Translations under genes and position numbers: made by a program | The notes under the pieces: generated by a model | Told to the model about the DNA's origin: nothing | Database searches by the model: none | What the model saw: only the letters and a program-made list of their open reading frames with translations | Assembly (NCBI RefSeq): GCF_000820045.1 | Contig: NZ_CDBJ01000027.1 | Span: 152,426 to 216,425, forward strand | DNA length: 64,000 nucleotides | Reading direction: 5' to 3' | DNA from: Aeromonas rivuli | Lineage (GTDB): Bacteria > Pseudomonadota > Gammaproteobacteria > Enterobacterales > Aeromonadaceae | Shown: positions 26,905 through 36,422 of the stretch, in pieces | Layout of the letters: every line of letters starts with the position of its first letter | Numbering within the stretch: position 1 is the first letter of the stretch

Positions 26905-27447
26905 ATGATCCTGCACACTATGTTGCTCAGCCTGGCCATGTTAGGGCAAGGCTCATATGACATCAATGAACAGCAGATCAATCAATATCTGCAATCCCAG
27001 GTTCAGGTCGACAAGCAGCTGGAATTGCCCGGTATCATCAAGGCGCATGTCCAGCTGGAACAGAGCGACGTCCAGATAGGGCGCCAGAGCCCGGACACCG
27101 CAAGGGTCTTTGGCAAGGGAAAGCTCAACATCACCCTGCCTGACAGCACCCACTACGATGCCCGTGTCTCCATGACCTATGAGGCCAGACCCCGCTATGA
27201 CAAGACACAGGGCGCCCTGTTTCTGGATAACATGAAGCTGATCGAGTACAAGCTGGAGCCCCTTGAGGCGGAGCAGAAGTTCGGGTTCATGCTCAACATG
27301 CTGCTCAAGAGCATGGAGAAGCGGCTCGAGACCCAACCCGTCTATCGACTCGACGACAAGGATCCGCAGCAGCTCTGGCTCAAGGAGAATCTCATCGGCC
27401 TGGAGCTGACCCCGGGCACCATACATCTGCTGACCAAGGGCTCATAA
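26905..27447 (+). CDS. YceB-like DUF1439 protein without a lipobox
   Basis: 180 residues. The mature part (YDINEQQINQYLQSQVQVDK, LPGIIKAHVQLEQSDVQIGR, GALFLDNMKLIEYKLEPLEA) aligns with E. coli YceB, an outer-membrane-associated lipoprotein of the DUF1439/SMP-like lipid-binding type. Here the short signal (MILHTMLLSLAMLGQGS) has no Cys, so it is probably soluble in the periplasm rather than lipidated. Function unknown. It is divergent from cls and overlaps the convergent GNAT gene by its last bases. Confidence 0.75.
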   Translation: MILHTMLLSLAMLGQGSYDINEQQINQYLQSQVQVDKQLELPGIIKAHVQLEQSDVQIGRQSPDTARVFGKGKLNITLPDSTHYDARVSMTYEARPRYDKTQGALFLDNMKLIEYKLEPLEAEQKFGFMLNMLLKSMEKRLETQPVYRLDDKDPQQLWLKENLIGLELTPGTIHLLTKGS

Positions 27448-27900
27448 CGCCACGGCATACTCACCGGGATAGCGGATCAGCAGTTCTATCTGGTAGCCCT
27501 GCTGGTGCTGCTTGATGAAATGGCTATGGAGGGGCCCCTTGAGCTCCTCCAATGCCAGGTCGACGAAGCCCACCTTGTGATAGAAGGGCTGCTCGAATGG
27601 CAGGGCCTGGCAGATGATGGGCTTGCTGATCAGGTCCTGGCAAGCCAGCTGCAACAGCCGGGAACCCAGCCCCAGAGACTGATAATGGGGGAGCAGGCGA
27701 AAACCGCACAGATGGTAATACTCTTCGTCTTCACGCAGCCGCACGGCGCCGACCAGCCAGTGAGCATCGCGTACCACGAAGACCCGCTCGCTCAAGTCCG
27801 GCACGTAATAGGAGAATGTGGTTTCGTAATAGTCCCTGATCAGGGAAAGATCCGCATCACAATACTCTTCGAAAGTGAGCTCCATGGCTCGGCCATCCAT
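27442..27900 (-). CDS. GNAT family N-acetyltransferase
   Basis: 152 residues. The acetyl-CoA binding loop is RLLPHYQSLGLGSRLLQLAC (Q/R-x-x-G-x-G/A pattern), with VFVVRDAHWLVGAVRLRED before it and PFEQPFYHKVGFVDLALEEL after it, the usual beta-bulge and C-terminal arrangement. The substrate is unknown. The start at 27900 has GGGGAG nine bases upstream; 27885 is an alternative. Convergent with the DUF1439 gene. Confidence 0.78.
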   Translation of the reverse strand: MDGRAMELTFEEYCDADLSLIRDYYETTFSYYVPDLSERVFVVRDAHWLVGAVRLREDEEYYHLCGFRLLPHYQSLGLGSRLLQLACQDLISKPIICQALPFEQPFYHKVGFVDLALEELKGPLHSHFIKQHQQGYQIELLIRYPGEYAVAL

Positions 27901-28162
27901 CAAAACACGCTCCCCTATCCGCTTGTCGCCTTCGGCGCCCACTCGGCCGATCTGATTAGACCAGCCAGCCGGAGAAGATAACACGGGGCAAGACGACAAA
28001 ACAGCGAGCACTGCGCGCTTTGTGAATAAGCACCGGCAAGGTCATTCAGACACTTTTTTGTTGTGGCCAATCCCTTTTACAAGGCGCCTCTTCCTGGATA
28101 GCTCTTGTCCTTCCGGGGGCTGAATGCTTTACTCAACGGGCATCAATGCAAGGAGTACCACA

Positions 28163-28846
28163 GTGAACACAAGGATGTTGCTCACGATTTTACTCGGCAC
28201 CAGTCTGCCCGCCTGGGCTCAGTCCCCGCCCCCGGCCGAGGTGGTGATGTTGAGCGTCTCCCCTCAGAAACCCCCTGCCAGCAAACAGTTCCAGGTCTAC
28301 AAATCCCAGCAGAGCAATGGCGTGATCCGTTACTCGGACATCAAGCCGGAACAGGGGCACTTTGAGGTGCTGCTGTTCAACGACTGTTTCGCCTGTGATC
28401 CCAAATCCAGGGTCAACTGGAATACCACCGGTCTCTTCCTCTACGACTATGCCAGCACCATACAGGCCGCGGCACACACCTATGAGGTCGATCCCGCCCT
28501 GATCCGGGCCCTGATCCACGCAGAGTCGGCCTTCAACCCAGTCGCCGTCTCGCGCAAGGGGGCCATGGGCCTCACCCAGCTGATGCCTGCCACCGCGCGG
28601 GAACTGGGGGTCGGAGATCCCCTGCTGGCGGAACAAAACATCTTTGGCGGGGTCAAGTATCTCTCGGGCCTGCTCAAGCAATACAAGGGGGATGTGGCCC
28701 TGGCCAGTGCCGCCTACAACGCCGGTGCCGGCGCCGTGCAGAAATATGGTGGCATCCCCCCTTATGCCGAGACCCGGGCCTATGTCAACCGGGTCCAACT
28801 ACTCCATCAGCGCTATCTCACCATGCTGAAGGCAAAGGGGCTCTGA
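28163..28846 (+). CDS. Soluble lytic murein transglycosylase (SLT domain)
   Basis: 227 residues with a signal peptide (NTRMLLTILLGTSLPAWAQS). The SLT domain has the catalytic Glu in IRALIHAESAFNPVAVSRKG, then AMGLTQLMPATARELG, GGVKYLSGLL and ASAAYNAGAGAVQKYGGIPP. It cleaves murein glycan strands to 1,6-anhydro ends. The start is the GTG at 28163, seven bases after AAGGAG; an ATG 39 bases upstream gives an implausible leader. Convergent with aqpZ across a shared terminator. Confidence 0.88.
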   Translation: MNTRMLLTILLGTSLPAWAQSPPPAEVVMLSVSPQKPPASKQFQVYKSQQSNGVIRYSDIKPEQGHFEVLLFNDCFACDPKSRVNWNTTGLFLYDYASTIQAAAHTYEVDPALIRALIHAESAFNPVAVSRKGAMGLTQLMPATARELGVGDPLLAEQNIFGGVKYLSGLLKQYKGDVALASAAYNAGAGAVQKYGGIPPYAETRAYVNRVQLLHQRYLTMLKAKGL

Positions 28847-28876
28847 CACGCCTGCGAGCCTGTTCCTGAAACAAAA

Positions 28877-28896
28877 AACACGCCAGACGGCGTGTT
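28877..28896. terminator. Bidirectional terminator between the SLT gene and aqpZ
   Basis: AACACGCC, loop AGAC, GGCGTGTT, with A- and T-runs on both sides. Confidence 0.9.
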
Positions 28897-28919
28897 TTTT
28901 TTCGATACACAGGAGCAGA

Positions 28920-29609
28920 TTATTTCTGCTCAGTCGCCACCATGCGGTAGGCCAGAGCGCCCAGGATACCGCCCACTATGGGGGCAACCCAGAAGAGCCA
29001 CAGCTGGCTCACCGCCCAGTCACCCACAAACAGCGCCACACCGGTACTGCGTGCCGGGTTGACCGAGGTATTGGTCACCGGGATGCTGATCAGGTGGATG
29101 AGGGTCAGACAGAGGCCGATGGCGATGGGGGCAAAGCCCGCTGGCGCGCGGCTGTCGGTCGCCCCCATGATGACGAACAGGAAGAAAGCGGTCATCACCA
29201 CTTCACATACCAGGGCCGCCAGCATGGAGTAACCACCGGGGGAGTGCTCGCCAAAACCGTTGGAAGCAAAACCGGCACTCACATCGAAACCGGTTTGACC
29301 GCTGGCGATGACGAACAGCACGGCACCCGCGGCTATCCCCCCCAGCACCTGCGCCACTATGTAAGGCAACACACCGCTCGCCGGGAAGCGACCACCGGCC
29401 CACAGGCCCATGGTCACGGCCGGGTTGAGATGGCAACCCGAGATGTGGCCAATGGCAAAGGCCATGGTCAACACGGTCAGACCAAATGCCAGGGAAACCC
29501 CGAGCAGACCGATGCCCACATCCGGAAAGGCCGCCGCCAACACGGCACTGCCACAACCGCCCAGCACCAGCCAAAAGGTGCCCAAAAACTCTGCTGCATA
29601 AGGTCTCAC
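28920..29609 (-). CDS. aqpZ: Aquaporin Z
   Basis: A 229-residue inner-membrane water channel. Six helices and both NPA boxes are visible: [14 protein letters not shown] and [16 protein letters not shown]. The pore Arg follows the second box (NPARS), and the water-selective His lies in [12 protein letters not shown]. The start is GTG at 29609, because AGGAG sits seven bases upstream and the product begins [17 protein letters not shown]. Single gene. Confidence 0.94.
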   Translation of the reverse strand: MRPYAAEFLGTFWLVLGGCGSAVLAAAFPDVGIGLLGVSLAFGLTVLTMAFAIGHISGCHLNPAVTMGLWAGGRFPASGVLPYIVAQVLGGIAAGAVLFVIASGQTGFDVSAGFASNGFGEHSPGGYSMLAALVCEVVMTAFFLFVIMGATDSRAPAGFAPIAIGLCLTLIHLISIPVTNTSVNPARSTGVALFVGDWAVSQLWLFWVAPIVGGILGALAYRMVATEQK

Positions 29610-29907
29610 GATAATTCTCCTGATTGATCAATGTCTTCTATGACAGAAGCCTCACAAGAGCCTGCCATCACAGCAAGTGTATTATCGGGATATGAAGGCG
29701 GATGACGAGGGGCAACTTTTCCGGCAAAAACGTGACAACCATCACAAGTTATTGTTCTTTCAGCAAGATATCCCTATATAGAAGAAGGGCTTAACAGATG
29801 GCGCCAAAGGGATACGACAAATTTTGGCATCATTGCGCAACAAAAATACATCAGAGACGGGATCAGGAGGGCTCCTGGTCGTGTCGCCCTGCATCCGGCA
29901 ATTTTTA
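29610..29907. other. aqpZ promoter region and ruvC 3' flank
   Basis: 298 bases without a gene. The part near 29630-29760 is AT-richer and probably carries the aqpZ promoter. An imperfect hairpin GATCAGGAG/CTCCTGGTC at 29860-29880 lies behind ruvC but lacks a T-run. No RNA gene recognised. Confidence 0.5.
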
Positions 29908-30429
29908 TCAGCGATAGCGGCCACGGGCGGCGCCCGATACCCGGCCGGCCATCTTGATCAGGCTCTGGCGGGTATGGAAGTGGCAGAGGGCAACGCCCAG
30001 GGCATCGGCCGCATCGGCCTGTGGGGTGGCGGAGAGCTTGAGCAGATGAGTCACCATATGCTGCACCTGCTCCTTGGCGGCGCCCCCGGTACCCACCACG
30101 GCCTGCTTGATCTGGGTGGCCGAATACTCGCTCACCGGCAGATAGGCATTGACCGCTGCGACAATGGCGCTGCCACGAGCCTGGCCCAGCTTGAGGGCGG
30201 AGTCAGGGTTGCGCGCCATGAAGACCCGCTCTATGGCAAATTCGTCCGGCTTGAACTGGGTGATGATCTCGCAGACGCCGTCATAGACTTGTTTGAGACG
30301 CTCTGGCAACTCGCCACAGTCGGTGCGAATGCAGCCCGAGCCCAGATATTCTGCCTTGCCGGCGACGATACGAAGCACACCGTAGCCCGTGATCCGCGAG
30401 CCGGGATCTATCCCCAAAATGATACTCAT
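29908..30429 (-). CDS. ruvC: Holliday-junction resolvase RuvC
   Basis: 173 residues, the usual length. Acidic catalytic residues lie in [19 protein letters not shown] (Asp), [20 protein letters not shown] (Glu) and at the end in [14 protein letters not shown] (two Asp). It cuts Holliday junctions with RuvAB. The start MSIILGID at 30429 is fixed by family. No ruvA, ruvB or yebC gene is next to it, unlike the common yebC-ruvC-ruvAB order. Confidence 0.95.
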   Translation of the reverse strand: MSIILGIDPGSRITGYGVLRIVAGKAEYLGSGCIRTDCGELPERLKQVYDGVCEIITQFKPDEFAIERVFMARNPDSALKLGQARGSAIVAAVNAYLPVSEYSATQIKQAVVGTGGAAKEQVQHMVTHLLKLSATPQADAADALGVALCHFHTRQSLIKMAGRVSGAARGRYR

Positions 30430-30586
30430 GACAGCTGTTATTCCGAAGGCAGATGATGGGCGCCAAGATAGCACAAAGTCGCTCCCCCTTGGCTCGCGCC
30501 TTGCGCGCAATACGGATCCCCATGGCAGGCAAGCCACCTCAAGAGGCGGTGTCGGGGACGTCCATCATCGCACGCTGTTTTGCAGG

Positions 30587-31864
30587 CTAACCCACCTCCA
30601 CGCGGTTGCGCCCCCTCTCCTTGGCCCGATAAAGCGCATCATCGGCTCTCACCAGCGCCTGCTCCAAGGGGTCGCCCCGACGCTCAGCTACCCCGAAAGA
30701 GGCGGTGATGCTCAAGGATGCAGGCCAGTTATCATATGCTGCCAGGGCGAGGCGGATCCGCTCGGCCAACATGTGTGCCCGCGCCTCTTCGTAGTGCAGG
30801 CAGATCAGGATGAACTCCTCCCCGCCCCAGCGGATCAACCGACACAGACTATCGCAACAGACCAGTACCTCGCTGACCAGATGCTTGAGCACCTCATCGC
30901 CGATGGCGTGGCCATGGTTGTCGTTGACGCGTTTAAAGTGATCGAGATCCAGATAGATGACACTCAGCGGCATGTCGCCCAACTCACTGAGCAGGGTCTG
31001 ACCACCGAGGCGGTTGAGGGCGCCGGTCAGGGGATCATAACGCGCCTCCATCTCGGAACGGCGGCTCTGTTCAGACAGGGTCTGGTTGCGCTGCTCGGCC
31101 TGCAGCCAGGCCGCACGGGCCCGCCGCAGCTTGTCGCGCAGCAACAGGTGCTGCATCAGGAAAACCAGCAAGCCGTAACCCAGCCAGAAAGCGAGCAGAC
31201 CACGATAGAAGAGGCCCGCCGCCAGCCAGGGGCCATAGAAACTGAGTTTCTCGACCCTGAGTCTGTACTCCCCCATGGGCATCTCGGCGCCGCTGGCCAA
31301 TTCGACAGCAAATATCCGGCTCAGGTCGGGGCCCTGCTGCAGCAGAGGGATGCGATAGTCCTGGATCCACCAGGTGGCGGGGCTGAATACCTTGAGCGGG
31401 ATCTCCAGGTGCAACTCGGGCTTGTGGTTGCGAAACAGTACCTCATTGACCTTGTGGGAGACGGGATCGTCTGGCCTGGAGTAGCTGGGATCGTAGTTGC
31501 GCAGATAAATGCGCCACTCCTGAGGCGTGGGGCCATCGACGCTGATGGTCAGCGTCATGCGGCTGAAACCGGACAAGTCCAGCCCCTGCTCAGGCTCGCT
31601 CAGGGTAAACATGATCTCGCAGAAGGGGTAACGGTAGCTGTCGCGCAGATCGCAATCTATCCCCGCCTGTTCACCGGGCAGCAGCCTGGCTCTGGAACTT
31701 CCCTTGTGGATACCATCGTCCATGGCGCTGATGACCAGCCGATCCCTGGTCAGCACGTTCAGCTCCCGCTCTGGCCCATACTCGAACAGTGCGATCCCCA
31801 GCAGGGTCAACAGCAACAAGGGCCAAAACAGGCGATCAATCAGCAAGGGACCAAATGAGGGCAT
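30587..31864 (-). CDS. Membrane diguanylate cyclase (GGDEF)
   Basis: 425 residues. N-terminal membrane helix (LFWPLLLLTLLGIALFEYG), a periplasmic domain of about 190 residues with Cys pairs (GIDCDLRD, CEIMF), a second helix (AGLFYRGLLAFWLGYGLLVF), a short coiled coil and a GGDEF domain with DPLTGALNRLGG, YLDLDHFKRVNDNHGH and the active site RWGGEEFILI. It makes cyclic di-GMP. The RxxD inhibitory site is not obvious. The periplasmic domain presumably senses an unknown signal. Single gene. Confidence 0.9.
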   Translation of the reverse strand: MPSFGPLLIDRLFWPLLLLTLLGIALFEYGPERELNVLTRDRLVISAMDDGIHKGSSRARLLPGEQAGIDCDLRDSYRYPFCEIMFTLSEPEQGLDLSGFSRMTLTISVDGPTPQEWRIYLRNYDPSYSRPDDPVSHKVNEVLFRNHKPELHLEIPLKVFSPATWWIQDYRIPLLQQGPDLSRIFAVELASGAEMPMGEYRLRVEKLSFYGPWLAAGLFYRGLLAFWLGYGLLVFLMQHLLLRDKLRRARAAWLQAEQRNQTLSEQSRRSEMEARYDPLTGALNRLGGQTLLSELGDMPLSVIYLDLDHFKRVNDNHGHAIGDEVLKHLVSEVLVCCDSLCRLIRWGGEEFILICLHYEEARAHMLAERIRLALAAYDNWPASLSITASFGVAERRGDPLEQALVRADDALYRAKERGRNRVEVG

Positions 31865-32031
31865 GACAACTCCGAGGCGACGAGATGCTTACTCTAAATC
31901 AACTTGGTGAGCGGCACCCTGATCCAGATTAACTCTCTCCACAAATAGGTTAATAGCCCCCGATTCTGCCCGAAGCCTACTTCGCCATATAGCCAGATAA
32001 GTTGAGCCAGCTCACAAAATCAATACGTTAA

Positions 32032-33654
32032 TTAATCGCGACTGCGCTCGAGGCGCCGGTATAGGGTTGTGCGGCTGATACCAAGCCGCCGCGCCGCCTC
32101 ACTCACATTGCCGTCACACTCGGCCAGGGTGCTGGCGATTTGCCTGTGTCCCGCCTCACGCAGACTGCGAGGCGACGTCTCCTCCCCCCGCCCGTCTGGC
32201 AGCTGCAAATGCTCTGGCCGGATCCAGCCCAGCCCCTCGGCCAGCACGCAGGCTACCTCCAACGCCTGCTTGAGCTGACGGACATTGCCCGGCAGCGGAT
32301 GCGCCAGCAGCCGCTGTTCGGCCTCCTCCGTCAGCTGCAATGCGGGATCCATCTCGACCAGCAAGCGGCTCAGCAATTGGCGCCTCTCCAGTTGCGGCCA
32401 CTCCCGCCAGGGGACGAGCCGCTGACGCCAGCCGCACAGCCGGTAGTAGAGATCCTCACGAAAGGTACCGGCGTTGACCATGGCGCCAAGATCCCGGTGG
32501 CTGGCGCAGATCAACCAGAAATCCACCGGCTCGGGCCTGTGGCTGCCAAGGGGGGTCACGGCGCGCTCCTGCAATACCCGCAGCAAGCGGGTCTGGGCCA
32601 GCAATGGCAGCTCGCCAATTTCATCCAGCATCAGCATGCCGCCATGGGCGGCGCGCAGATAGCCCTGACTCCCCTGGTTGCGGGCGCCGCTAAAGGCCCC
32701 GCCCACATAGCCAAACAGTTCGGCCTCCACCAGGTCGGCGGGCAGGGCGCCGCAATTGACGCACACCAAAGGGGCGTCGGCCCGACTCGAGGCTTGATGC
32801 AGGCTCCTGGCCATGTGCTCCTTGCCACTGCCGGTTTCCCCCTCCAGCAGCAGCGTGATGCCGCGCTCCAGCATCTTGAGGGGTACATTTGGCTTGCCTT
32901 CCACGGGCGCCCGAGAGGGAAGGATCCGGCAGATCTGGCGCTCGCGCAGCAATTGACGACCATCGAAAGCATGCAGGCCCAGCCAGAGTCGACCGGCCCG
33001 GTTGGCACCGAGCAGCTCCCCCTCCTCACCCAGCAGCAGCCGCGGTGACCAGAGCGTCTGGGGATCGAGATCCACCAGCCGGCCGGGACGACGGGCCAAC
33101 AGGGCATTCTCCAGGGTCATGGCGAGCAGTCGCACCGTGCCCAGCATGTCGCCACCGTGATGCCGGGCATCCGAGGAGATATCCAGTACACCGAGCAGGC
33201 TGCCGTCCGGCGCCAGCAGCGGGCAGGCACTGCAACTGAGGAAGCTGTGCTGGGCGAAGAAGTGCTGACTGCCAAGCACCTGCACTTCACTCCCCTCGGC
33301 CAGGGCTGTGCCGATGGCATTGGTGCCCTTGCTGCCCTCTCCCCAGCGGGCACCGCTGCGCAAGAAGATGCGCTCCGCATGGCGGGCAAAGCTGTCATCG
33401 CCGCTGGCGGCGAGTATGGCCCCCTCGCCATCGCAGAGCAGCAACCGGCAGGGTCTTCCTGCCAGCAGCTGGATAAACAGGGGCAGCACGAACTGCTCGA
33501 AGCAGAGCACCAGCTCCCGGCTCCCCTCCAACCGGGCCGACAGCTCCCCCTGGGGCAACAAATCCAGCTCGGCGCTCTGTTGACGACTGAGCCCCTGATG
33601 CAGGCAACGCTGCCAGGAGCGGTGAATGGGGTCGGACACGGGTAGTTCGCGCAT
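32032..33654 (-). CDS. AcoR-type sigma-54-dependent activator
   Basis: 540 residues. The N-terminal GAF-like sensor region (about 1-200) contains CSACPLLAPDGSLLGVLDIS, as in AcoR. The AAA+ domain has Walker A GETGSGKEHMARSLH, a GAFTGA loop written GAFSGARNQG, Walker B GGMLMLDEIGELPLL and FREDLYYRLCGWR. The C-terminal Fis-type HTH reads NVSEAARRLGISRTTLYRRL. It very probably activates the divergent aldehyde dehydrogenase gene, which has a -24/-12 promoter. AGGAGG precedes the ATG. Confidence 0.9.
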   Translation of the reverse strand: MRELPVSDPIHRSWQRCLHQGLSRQQSAELDLLPQGELSARLEGSRELVLCFEQFVLPLFIQLLAGRPCRLLLCDGEGAILAASGDDSFARHAERIFLRSGARWGEGSKGTNAIGTALAEGSEVQVLGSQHFFAQHSFLSCSACPLLAPDGSLLGVLDISSDARHHGGDMLGTVRLLAMTLENALLARRPGRLVDLDPQTLWSPRLLLGEEGELLGANRAGRLWLGLHAFDGRQLLRERQICRILPSRAPVEGKPNVPLKMLERGITLLLEGETGSGKEHMARSLHQASSRADAPLVCVNCGALPADLVEAELFGYVGGAFSGARNQGSQGYLRAAHGGMLMLDEIGELPLLAQTRLLRVLQERAVTPLGSHRPEPVDFWLICASHRDLGAMVNAGTFREDLYYRLCGWRQRLVPWREWPQLERRQLLSRLLVEMDPALQLTEEAEQRLLAHPLPGNVRQLKQALEVACVLAEGLGWIRPEHLQLPDGRGEETSPRSLREAGHRQIASTLAECDGNVSEAARRLGISRTTLYRRLERSRD

Positions 33655-33663
33655 GATGCCTCC

Positions 33664-33711
33664 TGTTCAAAATCGTGACAGTCGCGACAACCTGTGTCCC
33701 GTTTTGGAACA
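33664..33711 (+). promoter_or_regulatory. Candidate activator sites for the aldehyde dehydrogenase promoter
   Basis: Two 6-5-6 inverted repeats of the form TGTyCc-N5-GGrACA: TGTTCA-N5-GTGACA (33664-33680, imperfect) and TGTCCC-N5-GGAACA (33695-33711, one mismatch). Their centres are 31 bases apart (three turns) and about 105-155 bases before the -24/-12 promoter, the usual place for an enhancer of a sigma-54 activator. Confidence 0.55.
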
Positions 33712-33808
33712 GCAGGCGTCGGCTCGCCAGGATCACTGGTTAAACAAGATACGCCGCCAACCGAGATTTGATAACGTTTTTGTAACTTTTGATGGTGTGG
33801 CCTGACCC

Positions 33809-33824
33809 TTGGCACGGCCCTTGC
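33809..33824 (+). promoter_or_regulatory. Sigma-54 (-24/-12) promoter of the aldehyde dehydrogenase gene
   Basis: TTGGCACGGCCCTTGC matches the RpoN consensus TGGCACG-N4-TTGC with correct spacing. It lies about 95 bases before the ATG of the gene at 33920 and is oriented towards it. Confidence 0.88.
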
Positions 33825-33919
33825 GATGTCGTGAATGACCACTATGCAGGCAAGCACAGACTATCCCCGGCGCTGACCGGGCAACAACAGGTCACACACA
33901 CAAGCACAAGGAAGATGCC

Positions 33920-35437
33920 ATGATCTATACCGCACCCGGCCAGGCAGGCGCCCTGGTCAGCTTCAAATCCCGCTATGACAACTTTATCGGGGGCGACTGG
34001 GTTGCCCCCCGTGGCGGCCGTTACTTTGAAAACATCTCGCCGGTCGATGGCCGTGTGTTCTGCGAGGTGGCCCGCTCCGATGCCGCCGACATCGAGCTGG
34101 CGCTAGATGCCGCCCACAAGGCCTTTGCCAGCTGGAGCAAGACCAGCGTCACCGAGCGCAGCAACCTGCTGCTGCGCATCGCCGATCGCATCGAACAGAA
34201 TATCGAGGTGCTGGCCATCGCCGAGACCTGGGAAAACGGCAAGGCGGTGCGTGAGACCTTGGCCGCCGACCTGCCGCTGGTGGTGGATCACTTCCGCTAC
34301 TTCGCCGGCTGCATCCGTGCCCAGGAGGGCTCGGCCGCCGAACTGGATCAACACACCGCCAGTTATCACTTCAAGGAGCCCATCGGCGTGGTCGGCCAGA
34401 TCATCCCCTGGAATTTCCCGCTGCTGATGGCGGCCTGGAAGCTGGCGCCCGTGCTCGCGGCGGGTTGTTGCAGCATACTCAAGCCCGCCGAGCAGACCCC
34501 GGTCACCATCATGCTGCTGATGGATCTCATCAAGGACATACTGCCCCCCGGCGTGGTCAACGTGGTCAACGGCTTCGGCGCCGAGGCGGGCCAGGCGCTG
34601 GCCACCAGCTCGCGCATCCAGAAGCTCGCCTTCACCGGCTCCACCGAGATTGGTACCCACATACTGCGCTGTGCCGCCGACAAGCTGATCCCCTCCACCG
34701 TCGAACTGGGCGGCAAGTCCCCCAACATCTATTTTGCCGACGTGATGGACTATGAGAGTCAATACATCGACAAGGCGGTGGAAGGCATGTTGATGACCTT
34801 CTTCAACCAGGGCGAGGTGTGCACCTGCCCCTCCCGCGCCCTGGTGCACGAGAAGATCTATGACGACTTCATGGAGAGGGTGCTGGTGCGCGCCCGGGCC
34901 ATCGTGCAGGGCAACCCCCTCGACACCAATACTCAGGTGGGGGCCCAGGTCTCCCGCGAGCAATACGACAAGATCCTGAGCTACATGGCCGTCGGCCGGG
35001 CCGAAGGCGCCAACATGCTGATCGGCGGCAATGCCGCCAGGGTGAGCGGGCTGGAGGGCGGGTTCTATATCGAACCCACCATCTTCCACGGTCAGAACAA
35101 GATGCGGGTCTTCCAGGAGGAGATCTTCGGCCCGGCCCTCGGCGTGACCACCTTCAAGAACGAGGCAGAAGCCCTGGCCATTGCCAACGACACTCAATAT
35201 GGGCTGGGAGCGGGCCTGTGGACCCGGGACAGCAACCTGGCCTGGCGCATGGGCCGCGGCATCCAGGCCGGTCGGGTCTGGGTCAACTGCTATCACGCCT
35301 ACCCGGCTCACGCGGCCTTTGGCGGTTACAAGAAGTCCGGGATCGGCCGCGAGACTCACAAGATGATGCTGGATCACTACCAGAACACCAAGAATCTGCT
35401 GGTGAGCTACGACATCAATCCCCTCGGCTTCTTCTAA
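33920..35437 (+). CDS. NAD(P)-dependent aldehyde dehydrogenase (AldB/ExaC type)
   Basis: 505 residues, the size of ExaC and AldB acetaldehyde dehydrogenases. Motifs: cofactor site [29 protein letters not shown], general-base Glu in [14 protein letters not shown] and catalytic Cys in [16 protein letters not shown]. It oxidises an aldehyde (probably acetaldehyde from alcohol or acetoin) to the acid. The sigma-54 promoter and divergent AcoR-like activator suggest induction by such a substrate. AAGGAAG precedes the ATG. Confidence 0.92.
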   Translation: MIYTAPGQAGALVSFKSRYDNFIGGDWVAPRGGRYFENISPVDGRVFCEVARSDAADIELALDAAHKAFASWSKTSVTERSNLLLRIADRIEQNIEVLAIAETWENGKAVRETLAADLPLVVDHFRYFAGCIRAQEGSAAELDQHTASYHFKEPIGVVGQIIPWNFPLLMAAWKLAPVLAAGCCSILKPAEQTPVTIMLLMDLIKDILPPGVVNVVNGFGAEAGQALATSSRIQKLAFTGSTEIGTHILRCAADKLIPSTVELGGKSPNIYFADVMDYESQYIDKAVEGMLMTFFNQGEVCTCPSRALVHEKIYDDFMERVLVRARAIVQGNPLDTNTQVGAQVSREQYDKILSYMAVGRAEGANMLIGGNAARVSGLEGGFYIEPTIFHGQNKMRVFQEEIFGPALGVTTFKNEAEALAIANDTQYGLGAGLWTRDSNLAWRMGRGIQAGRVWVNCYHAYPAHAAFGGYKKSGIGRETHKMMLDHYQNTKNLLVSYDINPLGFF

Positions 35438-35462
35438 CCCGAGCCGGAATGAATATCGACGC

Positions 35463-35486
35463 AGAGGGCGCCCGCGGGCGCCCTCT
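35463..35486. terminator. Terminator after the aldehyde dehydrogenase gene
   Basis: AGAGGGCGCCC, two-base loop, GGGCGCCCTCT followed by CTTTAT, 26 bases past the stop. Confidence 0.8.
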
Positions 35487-35532
35487 CTTTATATCCGGGG
35501 ATCCCCCTGGCAGGCTTTGCCAGACGGCCTGT

Positions 35533-36327
35533 TCAGCTCCCGGGCAGGGCCAGCTGCTGGCGATAACGTTGGGGCGAGCAACCCAGCTCGCGATTGAACA
35601 TGGCGATAAAGGCCGAGGTCGAGCCATAACCGAGCCGCCAGCCAATCTCCTGAATGGGCAACTCCCCCTTGAGCCAGGCCAGCGCCTTGAGTAGCCGCAG
35701 CCGCGCCCGCCATTGGCCAAAATTCATGCCCAGCTCGCGCACGCAGCGCCGGGCCAGGGTGCGTTCGGTGCTGTGCAACTGCCCGGCCCACTGCGCCAAG
35801 GTGCGGGGATCGGCAGGATCACTGTGCAGAGCAGCCAGCATGGGGGCCAGCAGCTTGTCCTGGCTCATGGGCAGGTAACTGTCCTGGCGACGGGTATGGG
35901 TCAGCTTCTCCACCAGCAGCTCGGCCTGACGCACATCCCAGTCATCTCCCATGTGGCCGATGCGGCGATCGCAAAAGTCCGCCAGCAGCGCCTTGAGCAG
36001 CGGGGTCAGCTCCAGCAATCTCGGCTCGTCGGGCAGGCGCCGGGCCAGGGTGTCGCTGACATAGATGGAGGTGTAGTCGAGGGCCTGCTGGTTGTAGGAG
36101 GCGTGCTCCAGCCCGGCAGGCACCCAGATGAGGTAATCCGCCGGGGCCACCAGCCGCTGTTCGCCTACCACAATCTCCATCACCCCCAGGCTTATCAGGC
36201 TGAGCTGCCCCCAGGGGTGGCTGTGGGCGAGACAGGCATTGCCCGCCTGGATCTGGCTATAGCGAAAATAGAGCGGATTGGGGGGCGCCAGGGCGCGGTC
36301 CAGCGCCATGTAGGGGATCGACGGCAC
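35533..36327 (-). CDS. AraC family transcriptional regulator
   Basis: 264 residues. An N-terminal cupin-type ligand domain (AHSHPWGQLSLISLGVMEIV, APADYLIWVPAGLEHASYN) is followed by an AraC DNA-binding domain with two helix-turn-helix units (LAQWAGQLHSTERTLARRCV, QEIGWRLGYGSTSAFIAMFN) and the terminal signature ELGCSPQRYRQQ. The start is GTG at 36327 (AAAAGGA upstream). It is divergent from the EamA-type exporter gene 95 bases away and probably controls it. Confidence 0.88.
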   Translation of the reverse strand: MPSIPYMALDRALAPPNPLYFRYSQIQAGNACLAHSHPWGQLSLISLGVMEIVVGEQRLVAPADYLIWVPAGLEHASYNQQALDYTSIYVSDTLARRLPDEPRLLELTPLLKALLADFCDRRIGHMGDDWDVRQAELLVEKLTHTRRQDSYLPMSQDKLLAPMLAALHSDPADPRTLAQWAGQLHSTERTLARRCVRELGMNFGQWRARLRLLKALAWLKGELPIQEIGWRLGYGSTSAFIAMFNRELGCSPQRYRQQLALPGS

Positions 36328-36422
36328 GGCTTGTCCTTTTCGAGGGATGAACTGTCAGTTTTACGTTACTTGTGATGATAAAGACAAGAGTAGACTGGCG
36401 CCATTATCATGAGGAGTCTGTC

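Noticed and set aside
24984..26960. Very long open frame (about 658 codons) on the plus strand opposite cls and the YdgA-like gene
   Set aside because: Antisense shadow of GC-rich coding sequence; His/Gln/Leu-rich product with no domain, and the genes on the minus strand are certain.
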